DNA of 22,597 nt from Balneolia bacterium (GTDB lineage Bacteria; Bacteroidota; Rhodothermia; Balneolales; Cyclonatronaceae), in assembly GCA_003566395.1 (NCBI GenBank), contig PXDL01000337.1, positions 1 to 22,597 of the forward strand, read 5' to 3'. The number at the start of each line of letters is the position of its first letter. The first letter of the stretch is position 1. Position numbers and translations under genes: made by a program. The notes under the pieces were generated by a model that saw nothing but the letters and a program-made list of their open reading frames with translations, had not been told where the DNA came from and made no database searches. Positions 1 to 5,836 of the stretch are shown here, one piece after another.

Positions 1-397
1 CTCCGTTGTATGAATTGACTTCGACACCCCGGGGCGTCAGGTTATCCCGCAGTTTCATTTCGCACAGCTTTTCTTCGGTCGCTTCTTCTTCGTGTAAGAC
101 CACGCGGTCAACGTCGTGGTTGCGGCAGAATCGGGGTATCACTTGTTCCGGATGCCCTGTCAGTATAATGAGCCGGGAGTTTATTTGCTCCAGCCGGCGA
201 TTCAGCTCTTTAAGCGCATCCATTAAAAAACGAAGCCGAAACGGTCCGGTTTTAGGTAAGCCCGTTTCCGTTTTTGCGTATTGGCGCGGATCAAAAACAA
301 AAACCGGAGTCAGGTGTTCGGTTTTTCTTACAGCCTCATTCAGCGCCTCATTGTCATGCAGACGCAAATCGTTTCGGAACCAGAGCAATGTGTTCAT
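1..397 (-). CDS. DASH-type cryptochrome/photolyase, N-terminal part (gene cut by window edge)
   Basis: The minus-strand frame opens at an ATG at 397 and stays open to base 1, so only about 132 N-terminal residues are present. The start reads LLWFRNDLRLHDNEAL, the classic opening of the photolyase/cryptochrome antenna-binding domain, and near residues 55-65 comes TGPFRLRFLMDAL, a pattern typical of DASH cryptochromes. The visible part is the Rossmann-like domain that holds the antenna cofactor; the FAD-binding helical domain lies outside the window. The family binds FAD and repairs UV-induced cyclobutane pyrimidine dimers, DASH members preferring single-stranded DNA. The ATG at 397 fits the usual family start. 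An intergenic repeat ends about 13 bases upstream of it. Assignment to the superfamily is secure; the DASH subtype is likely but rests on the N-terminus alone. Confidence 0.88.
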   Translation of the reverse strand, partial: MNTLLWFRNDLRLHDNEALNEAVRKTEHLTPVFVFDPRQYAKTETGLPKTGPFRLRFLMDALKELNRRLEQINSRLIILTGHPEQVIPRFCRNHDVDRVVLHEEEATEEKLCEMKLRDNLTPRGVEVNSYNG

Positions 398-409
398 AGA
401 GTATGTTTT

Positions 410-551
410 AGAAGGCTTTGATAAACCAGGAATTATGGTCGTATTCAACGCCGGAACAAAAATGGAACCGTAGCTTAACCTGCTTATTCGAGGATTTCAT
501 TTTTGTGACAAGGCAGAAGACGGGCAAAAGAACGGTTTTGCGAAGCCTTCT
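410..551 (-). repeat. Intergenic repeat family, copy 1 (inverted-repeat ends)
   Basis: Read on the minus strand, this 142-base segment matches the plus-strand segment 20154-20286 over nearly its whole length, including the shared blocks GCAAAACCG, TCTTTTG, AAATCCTCGAAT, GTTCCGGCGTTGA and ATTCCT. Its ends, AGAAGGCTTCG (551-541) and CAAAGCCTTCT (420-410), pair with one mismatch. An inner pair ACAAAAATG / CATTTTTGT is perfectly complementary. It sits directly before the start codon of the cryptochrome/photolyase gene, so it would lie in that gene's leader if transcribed. I see no reading frame in it. It could be a structured RNA leader, a REP/MITE-like element or a protein-binding hairpin. Confidence 0.8.
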
Positions 552-661
552 TTTGGTTAATGTTCACCCTCCCTAATCCTGTGCGCTGATGAATGGTTCC
601 CACCTTCCTGAAAGCTTTTCCGGCCTACTTGCCCGGCCGCTCACATCATCTCGTTACCCGT

Positions 662-1561
662 TCAACCGTAAAGCCTGACCGCCGTTTCAAACATTTGAGC
701 GTGTGCCCGGGCTGTCAGTTCCTCGGTCGGGGCGTATCCGCCTGAGAGCAGCAAGACCAACGGCAGATTTTTCTCCTTCACATATCCGATAACAGTTTCT
801 TCCCGCTCACGAAGCCCGTGCTCTGAAAGCGAAAGCCTCCCAAAATGATCTGTTTCAAGCGGATCGATGCCCCCGAGATAATAGACTACATCCGGGCTGA
901 AGCTTTCAAATATCCGGTCGAGGGCATCAACGAGAATCCGGAGATAGTCGCGGTCTCCGGTTCCGTCCGGCAGGCCGATATCCAAATTCGACGGTGGTTT
1001 TTTGAAGGGATAGTTTTTCTCACCGTGCATGGAAAACGTGAATACATCCGGGTCGGCAGCAAAAATTTCAGCGTTGCCGTTGCCCTGATGCACATCGCAA
1101 TCAATAATGAGCGCTTTCCGGAACCACATGCTCCGCCTCAGCGTGCGGATGGATATCGCCACATCGTTCATCACACAAAAACCTTCACCGTGGCCCGGCA
1201 TAGCGTGATGTGTGCCTCCCGCCAGATTCCCGGCCACGCCGTCCTGAAGCGCCATCATCACCGCATTTATCGTACCCTGTACCGCCAGACGGGAGCGCAC
1301 GGCCAGCCCCGGAGACCACGGCAGCCCGAGCCGTCGTACTTCCCGCTTACCGAGCGTGCCATGCAGGATGCCGTCAATATATTCCGGGGTATGCACAAGC
1401 GTGATGTCCTCTACCGAAGCCTGCCGCGGACAAACCACATCCATATCGCGGATTGTACCGGTTTCGGTGAGATAGCGATGGAGCATGGCAAATTTACGCA
1501 TCGGGAAAACATGTCCCTCCGTAATCGGGGCGTAGTAGCCGGGCGCGTAGCTAACTCTCAT
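662..1561 (-). CDS. Histone-deacetylase-superfamily (arginase/deacetylase fold) zinc hydrolase
   Basis: This is a 299-residue protein of the HDAC/acetoin-utilisation/acetylpolyamine-hydrolase superfamily, which removes acyl groups from amines using a zinc ion. Visible landmarks are HTPEYI (57-62), GGTHHA with the catalytic histidines (115-120), GEGFCVMNDVAI (125-136), DCDVHQGNG with the zinc ligands Asp156 and His158, GGIDPLETD with the third ligand Asp233, and the C-terminal LLSGGYAP. All catalytic positions are intact and the length is normal for a single bacterial domain. The frame is open further upstream, but the ATG at 1561 overlaps the pgeF stop as ATGA and precedes the conserved domain, so I chose it; the two are probably translated in a coupled way. 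The physiological substrate cannot be read from sequence; acetylated small amines are more likely than histones. Confidence 0.9.
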   Translation of the reverse strand: MRVSYAPGYYAPITEGHVFPMRKFAMLHRYLTETGTIRDMDVVCPRQASVEDITLVHTPEYIDGILHGTLGKREVRRLGLPWSPGLAVRSRLAVQGTINAVMMALQDGVAGNLAGGTHHAMPGHGEGFCVMNDVAISIRTLRRSMWFRKALIIDCDVHQGNGNAEIFAADPDVFTFSMHGEKNYPFKKPPSNLDIGLPDGTGDRDYLRILVDALDRIFESFSPDVVYYLGGIDPLETDHFGRLSLSEHGLREREETVIGYVKEKNLPLVLLLSGGYAPTEELTARAHAQMFETAVRLYG

Positions 1562-2298
1562 GTACTTTTCAGGGTGATGAGGGCCATCATCCGGCCGCTT
1601 TTCTCCCTTTCCCGGCGGAAAGAATAAAACTGCGAGGCGTCGTCGAAAGTGCATCCCGGCTCTGTATGAATAGCTGTAGCCGGAATTCCGCAATGATGCA
1701 ATTCATCGTGAACAAAACGCTTCAAATCGACATGAGGCTTGGGATAGGTCCGGTCAACCACTTTTACCGGAAACTGAACGGCTACTTCTTCTCCCACTTC
1801 AAAATTTTTCAGACTGATGCACGGACTGATAAACGCCCCGATGTTTTCTGGTTCGGCCCCCAGCGATTGCATCGTCCGGACTGTATCAGGCACAATTCCC
1901 GCCGCCGCTCCTTTCCATCCGGCGTGGGCGACGGCCGTGATTCCGTTTTCTTCATCAGCCAGCAGCACTGCCGCGCAATCGGCCACAAATACAGCAAGGC
2001 TGAAACCCGGCCGGTTGGTAACCAGCGCATCGGTTTCCGGATATACGCCCGGCTTATCTACGACCCGGACGTTCTTGCCGTGCACCTGAATCCCCCAGGA
2101 TGTCAGCAGCGGATCGGCACCGGCATCAAGAAGCCACCGCTCACGATTTTCGGCCGTTACGAGATCGTCATCATTGGTATTGTAGCCAAGATTTAATCCC
2201 GGCACGGGGCGCTCAGGCTTGTACCCTGGATTTTTAAGGCTGAAAACGGCATCGATCCGGGGACCGGACTTCCATGTAATTTTTTGAAACGCGGACAT
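1558..2298 (-). CDS. pgeF: Peptidoglycan editing factor / multicopper-oxidase-like purine nucleoside phosphorylase (YfiH/PgeF family)
   Basis: The 246-residue protein carries all three zinc-binding signatures of the YfiH (Cu-oxidase_4) family: His73 in WGIQVHGKNV, Cys108 in VADCAAVLLAD, and His125 in AVAHAGWKG. Further family marks are NLGYNT near 36-41, TDALVT at 89-94 and the C-terminal DASQFYSFRRE stretch. Family members are described as purine nucleoside phosphorylases/adenosine deaminases and, in E. coli, as an editing factor that keeps wrong amino acids out of peptidoglycan precursors. The protein is cytoplasmic, with no signal peptide. The start ATG at 2298 is preceded by an A/T-rich leader without a good Shine-Dalgarno site. 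Its stop overlaps the start of the deacetylase gene by four bases, so the two form an operon. Confidence 0.93.
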   Translation of the reverse strand: MSAFQKITWKSGPRIDAVFSLKNPGYKPERPVPGLNLGYNTNDDDLVTAENRERWLLDAGADPLLTSWGIQVHGKNVRVVDKPGVYPETDALVTNRPGFSLAVFVADCAAVLLADEENGITAVAHAGWKGAAAGIVPDTVRTMQSLGAEPENIGAFISPCISLKNFEVGEEVAVQFPVKVVDRTYPKPHVDLKRFVHDELHHCGIPATAIHTEPGCTFDDASQFYSFRREREKSGRMMALITLKST

Positions 2299-2465
2299 AA
2301 AGCGAAATTAATAATGATGGCTTCATCCAAAATAACAAACCTGACTCCGGAATGCGTTTCAAAAAAAGGTAAACCTCTCCTCTATTCTTGATGTTTCTTT
2401 AATATGCATTTTGAAGTTGCCGAACAACGGAAAACCGATTATTTACTTCGAAAAGGAGATTTACT

Positions 2466-2549
2466 ATGAGTGACTTAAAAGCTAACATCAGCGAGCAAAA
2501 GAAAACTGATTCTAAATTTGCAGTCAGTTATGAATTCGGCGAGTTATAA
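2466..2549 (+). CDS. Candidate 27-residue small protein of unknown function
   Basis: A 28-codon frame (27 residues plus TAA) starts at ATG 2466. It is preceded at ideal spacing by AAAAGGAG (2451-2458), one of the best Shine-Dalgarno sequences in this window, where most genes have weak ones. The peptide begins MSDLKANISEQKKTDSK and ends FAVSYEFGEL: a charged, polar N-terminal part followed by a short hydrophobic/aromatic tail, with no cysteines, signal peptide or membrane segment. It lies alone between pgeF (diverging) and aroE (converging). A possible -7 box, TATTCTTG, is at 2383-2390 but has no convincing -33 partner. No processing enzyme is adjacent, so nothing supports a modified-peptide precursor. 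I do not recognise it; evidence is the ribosome site and the clean small frame only. Confidence 0.4.
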   Translation: MSDLKANISEQKKTDSKFAVSYEFGEL

Positions 2550-2575
2550 AATCATTTTCCCACTTTCCGCATAAA

Positions 2576-2597
2576 CGGCACCGCCCCAAAAGTGCCG
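2576..2597 (-). terminator. Weak hairpin downstream of aroE
   Basis: CGGCAC (2576-2581) pairs perfectly with GTGCCG (2592-2597) across a 10-base loop. It lies about 30 bases past the aroE stop and also just downstream of the small ORF on the opposite strand. Only TTT follows the stem on the minus strand, so it may be a weak terminator shared by the two converging genes, or only a stabilising hairpin. Confidence 0.3.
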
Positions 2598-2627
2598 GGT
2601 CTATCACTCCCCCTTAAAAAAGTGACT

Positions 2628-3500
2628 TCAGACGTTGCCCAACTCTTCCATCATCGCCCGGGCGGCTTTTTCCCCGGGAAACGTTTTACCGGTCCAGATA
2701 CGGAATGAAGCGGCCGCCTGCGCAATGAACATCGTAAGTCCGCCAATCACCGCACGCGCTCCGGCTGAACGGGCTTGCTTCATAAAGGCCGTTTCCTGCG
2801 GGTTGTAAATCGCATCCATGCAAACCTTGTCTTTGAGGAACGGGATTTGGGGTTCGGATACGGGAGATGCTTTTGTGTAGGGATGCATCCCAAGCGGTGT
2901 GGTGTTAATGATCAAAGCCGATTCGCTGAGGGCGGACTGAAGCTGCTCGTACGCCATCATCCTAACAGGCACACCGTTGAGTGATTCCGGCCATCCGGCC
3001 GATGCAGGGTTGCGCGAAAAAACAAGAGCTTCATGCATACCGAAGGTTTTGAGTGAGGCAGCAGCGGCTCGTGCGGCTCCGCCTGAGCCCAAAATTACGG
3101 CCCGGCCTCCGGTCAGCAGCAGCGCATGCTCACGCAAAGATTCTTCGAAACCCGTTACGTCGGTATTGTAACCTATCAGGCCGTTTCGGTGAAGATGCAC
3201 TGTGTTCACGGCACCCACTTCAAGCGCGACGGGATCAATTAAATCGAGCGGCTCCATGATCCGCGACTTATGCGGAATGGTGACGTTAAGGCCGCGAAAT
3301 CCTTGAAGCCCGAAAAGTTTACCGATCCACGCGAAGGCATCGGAAGGCGTATCGACAGCGTAATATACCGCCGGAATACGATGATGCTGAAGCGCGATAT
3401 TATGGATGAGCGGGGATTTGCTGTGGGCCACGGGATGGCCGATGACAGCATAAAAAGGTCCGGGAGGCGGTGTGTGTACGAAATCCTGCAGCTGCTTCAT
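2628..3500 (-). CDS. aroE: Shikimate dehydrogenase (NADP+)
   Basis: AroE reduces 3-dehydroshikimate to shikimate with NADPH, the fourth step of the chorismate pathway for aromatic amino acids. The 290-residue sequence has the substrate-binding opening VIGHPVAHSKSPLIHN (19-34), the catalytic lysine Lys78 in NVTIPHK, the catalytic aspartate Asp114 in GYNTDVTG, and the glycine-rich nucleotide loop GSGGAARA (138-145). INTTPLGMHP and the C-terminal GGLTMFIAQAAASFRIWTG segment complete the family pattern. Length is normal and nothing essential is missing. The ATG at 3500 starts about 15 residues before the conserved domain. The gene stands alone on the minus strand; the SRPBCC gene upstream ends in a strong terminator, so aroE needs its own promoter in the 3501-3573 gap. 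Confidence 0.95.
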   Translation of the reverse strand: MKQLQDFVHTPPPGPFYAVIGHPVAHSKSPLIHNIALQHHRIPAVYYAVDTPSDAFAWIGKLFGLQGFRGLNVTIPHKSRIMEPLDLIDPVALEVGAVNTVHLHRNGLIGYNTDVTGFEESLREHALLLTGGRAVILGSGGAARAAAASLKTFGMHEALVFSRNPASAGWPESLNGVPVRMMAYEQLQSALSESALIINTTPLGMHPYTKASPVSEPQIPFLKDKVCMDAIYNPQETAFMKQARSAGARAVIGGLTMFIAQAAASFRIWTGKTFPGEKAARAMMEELGNV

Positions 3501-3573
3501 GCACGGAAAATAAAGACGCGAGTTGATACTGCGGGGGATTTAGTCCGCAGCTATCCCGGAAGAAGGAAAGGGC

Positions 3574-3610
3574 AAAAAAAATCAGGGCTGTGCCACTATG
3601 TGCACAGCCC
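3574..3610 (-). terminator. Intrinsic terminator of the SRPBCC gene
   Basis: On the minus strand GGGCTGTGC (3610-3602) and GCACAGCCC (3593-3585) form a perfect 9-bp GC-rich stem with an 8-base loop, followed after three bases by a run of eight T (3581-3574). It lies 25 bases downstream of the SRPBCC stop codon. Confidence 0.88.
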
Positions 3611-3634
3611 TTGAAATGGTATCGGTTTCAGAAA

Positions 3635-4117
3635 TCAGACAGCTGCTTGTTGCTGATCGGAAACTTCACTTTCTTCTACTTCTTCCTTTTCTTTAAACGT
3701 ACCGCTTTCGACGGCTTGTCTTAAGAAATCAAGGTCTTTAAGAAGCTGATCTTCGGAACTTTCAATAAACGCCTTGAGTTCGCCTTCGGCTTCGCCGAAA
3801 AAGGGCCTGTAGTCGAGGCTGAAATCTATGCGAGTGCGCGTACCGTTTTCAAGCGGCGTAAACCGGATTGTACCGGTTTGGTTGAGGTTTCCATTAATGG
3901 TGATCCATGCAAAACGCGTATTGCGGAGATCATCAATAATGTTGGTCGTCCATTTATACTCCTCGCCTCCGATTGAAGTTTTGAATTCGTAAGTCTGAGA
4001 ATTTATTTTATTTACTTCCTCAATTCCGCTCATAAAACGAGGGAAATCGACGGGAGAGTTCAGACTTTCATAAACTTTTGAGAGGGGCAGGTTGACTTCA
4101 ATGCTTTGATGCGCCAT
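3635..4117 (-). CDS. SRPBCC-fold (START/polyketide-cyclase-like) protein
   Basis: The 160-residue protein shows the pattern of small bacterial SRPBCC proteins: a first strand with an 'SIEVNLPLSKVYE' opening, a helix and loop with FPRFMSGIEEV, several beta strands ending in TRIDFSLDYRPFFGEAEGE, and a long C-terminal helix around 108-138. This fold makes a deep hydrophobic pocket for lipids or other hydrophobic ligands. The last about 20 residues are a glutamate-rich, probably disordered tail (KEKEEVEESEVSDQQQ). There is no signal peptide, so it is cytoplasmic. It has its own promoter (4215-4245) and terminator (3574-3610), so it is a single-gene unit. The fold call is good; the ligand is unknown. 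Confidence 0.7.
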   Translation of the reverse strand: MAHQSIEVNLPLSKVYESLNSPVDFPRFMSGIEEVNKINSQTYEFKTSIGGEEYKWTTNIIDDLRNTRFAWITINGNLNQTGTIRFTPLENGTRTRIDFSLDYRPFFGEAEGELKAFIESSEDQLLKDLDFLRQAVESGTFKEKEEVEESEVSDQQQAAV

Positions 4118-4214
4118 ATTCTGAAATTGTACTTCGTAAAGTTAACAGGTTATGATTCGTAACTGAGTAAATCAGTCATCTTGGGCAGATTGTTATATCA
4201 CTTCCACATTATTG

Positions 4215-4245
4215 CAAAATTAACATTTTTTTCCGAAAATATCAA
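4215..4245 (-). promoter_or_regulatory. Bacteroidota-type promoter of the SRPBCC gene
   Basis: On the minus strand a TTG (4245-4243) is followed after 20 bases by TAATTTTG (4222-4215), a perfect match to the TTG/TTTG-N19-21-TAnnTTTG pattern of the Bacteroidota primary sigma factor. The start codon is about 98 bases downstream, giving a long AT-rich leader. Confidence 0.6.
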
Positions 4246-4290
4246 TTTGGTTTTAGACACTTTATCCGCGCATTTTTTGTTCAGCAGGGC

Positions 4291-5733
4291 ATGTATTTGA
4301 TATTATTACAGCTTATGCCCGCACCTTTACAACTAAGATATTTATTGTCCGTTGCAGCCGTTTTATTTTTCGGCTTTTTCGCACCGCCTGCATCCGTCGC
4401 CCAATCTCAGTTTTCCGGCTATATATCCACCTATACCGGATATACCACCAGCCCGCCCCACGAATTAATTGCCGGGCGAAACCGGCTTCGCCTCAATTTT
4501 CGCAACACTTTCAGCGGCGGACGTATCTACGCTTCGGCCGACCTGCGGCATTTGTTCGCCGAATCCGGCGACTCTCTCGACTTCCGGCTGCGGGAACTCT
4601 TCATGGATATTTTTTTTGATGATGCCGATCTGCGCATCGGAAAACAGCCGATAGCCTGGGGCAAAACCGAGGGCGATTTCATATTCGACCTCGTCAGCCC
4701 CTTCGACCTTTCAGAATTTCTCACACAGGATTTCAGGGAACTGCGCGAAGGAGTCACCGCGGTGAACCTGACCTGGTACTTCGGGCGAAACCAAATTCAA
4801 TTTGTCGTAAATCCCGCTTTTGAAGCCTCCCGCCTGCCCGATTATGAAGGGCACTGGGGCATCGTTCCGGCCGATATTTTCCCGGTGCCCGCCTCCTTTG
4901 AAACCTACCGCCCGGAACGCGTCCGCCTCGCGGATATGCAGTTTGCGGCAAGATACTCGCTGCGCTCGGCAGCCTCCTTCGATCTTGATATCGCCGCCAT
5001 GTACTGGAGAAGCAGCACGCCCGGCTACTTCAAGGATTTCAGCATAATTAATATCGGAGATATCCGGCTGCCGCTTAATGTCACGTTCCGGGAAACCTAC
5101 AAACCGGGATTCATCACCGGCGTATGGGGTGAATTCCGGCCCTTAACCGATCTTCGCTTTCCGTTCGAGGCCGCCTTTTTTCAGTATCGTCCCTACGATG
5201 TGCTGCCGGGGCCGCTTACCTCCCGGGATCTCAAACGATTCGGACAGCTTACCGATTCCTTAAACCAGAACGATTTTCCGGAACTGTTAGAGCTGCTGGA
5301 GCGCTTCAACACCACTCTTGCTCAAGGCTCCGATTCCGGATTTCTTTCGTACCGCCCTGCCGTAAAGTGGATGGCCGGCGTTCAGTACCCGTTGCTGAAC
5401 TGGAGGAGCAGTGTGCAGTATGTGGCCGATATTGCCCTTGACCATGATTCCGATGTGCTTCAGGAACGGTGGTTTCACGGCCTGACAGTCAGCACCAACC
5501 GAAGCTTTTTCCGGGATCAGTTATTGGTGAGAATGCTCGGACGTTACCAGTTTAACGGCGGAGACTACTGGATAAACCCCGAGCTGAGCTGGGATTTACG
5601 CGACGGATTAAGCATCACCGGCGGCGCACATCTCTTCGGCGGCCCCCGCCCTGATATCGACTACACCCACCTCAGCTTTCGCCGCTACGGAGCCAACAGC
5701 CTCGTTTATCTCTCGGCAGCCTGGTTCTGGTGA
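4291..5733 (+). CDS. Outer-membrane beta-barrel protein, DUF1302-like
   Basis: A 480-residue exported protein. The signal peptide covers about 17-38 (LLSVAAVLFFGFF, then a small-residue cleavage area ending VAQ). The best family mark is LRIGKQPIAWGKTEG followed by DLVSPFDL (114-140), which mirrors the RIGRQxVVWG...D.V.P.D motif of DUF1302 outer-membrane proteins. The rest is alternating strands rich in aromatic residues and the protein ends in AAWFW, as expected for Bam-inserted barrels. DUF1302 genes often accompany RND/MMPL exporters, and the next gene, convergent, is one. An ATG at 4315 is an alternative start. Its role is probably outer-membrane passage or binding of a hydrophobic substrate; the substrate is unknown. 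Confidence 0.72.
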   Translation: MYLILLQLMPAPLQLRYLLSVAAVLFFGFFAPPASVAQSQFSGYISTYTGYTTSPPHELIAGRNRLRLNFRNTFSGGRIYASADLRHLFAESGDSLDFRLRELFMDIFFDDADLRIGKQPIAWGKTEGDFIFDLVSPFDLSEFLTQDFRELREGVTAVNLTWYFGRNQIQFVVNPAFEASRLPDYEGHWGIVPADIFPVPASFETYRPERVRLADMQFAARYSLRSAASFDLDIAAMYWRSSTPGYFKDFSIINIGDIRLPLNVTFRETYKPGFITGVWGEFRPLTDLRFPFEAAFFQYRPYDVLPGPLTSRDLKRFGQLTDSLNQNDFPELLELLERFNTTLAQGSDSGFLSYRPAVKWMAGVQYPLLNWRSSVQYVADIALDHDSDVLQERWFHGLTVSTNRSFFRDQLLVRMLGRYQFNGGDYWINPELSWDLRDGLSITGGAHLFGGPRPDIDYTHLSFRRYGANSLVYLSAAWFW

Positions 5734-5737
5734 AATA

Positions 5738-5771
5738 GTTTTGAGTTTTAGGTTTTGAGTTTTGAGTTTTT
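5738..5771. repeat. Short GAGTTTT-type tandem repeat
   Basis: Directly after the stop of the DUF1302-like gene is an imperfect run built from GTTTTGAG units (GTTTTGAGTTTTA, then GGTTTTGAG, TTTTGAG, TTTTTG). It lies in the 103-base gap between two converging genes. No terminator hairpin is obvious there. Confidence 0.6.
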
Positions 5772-5836
5772 GTCTGCTGATGCCTAAATATGGTTGACGT
5801 TTTTAAACTTTCCGCTCACAGTAAAAAAAGCTTTCA

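Noticed and set aside
6..473. 155-codon plus-strand frame at the left edge
   Set aside because: The opposite strand encodes a clear cryptochrome/photolyase N-terminus; this frame is low in complexity and rich in serine, as shadows often are.
845..1627. Long plus-strand open frame (260 codons) over the deacetylase gene
   Set aside because: It is antisense to a gene with all catalytic motifs intact and its product shows no family pattern, so it is a shadow frame.
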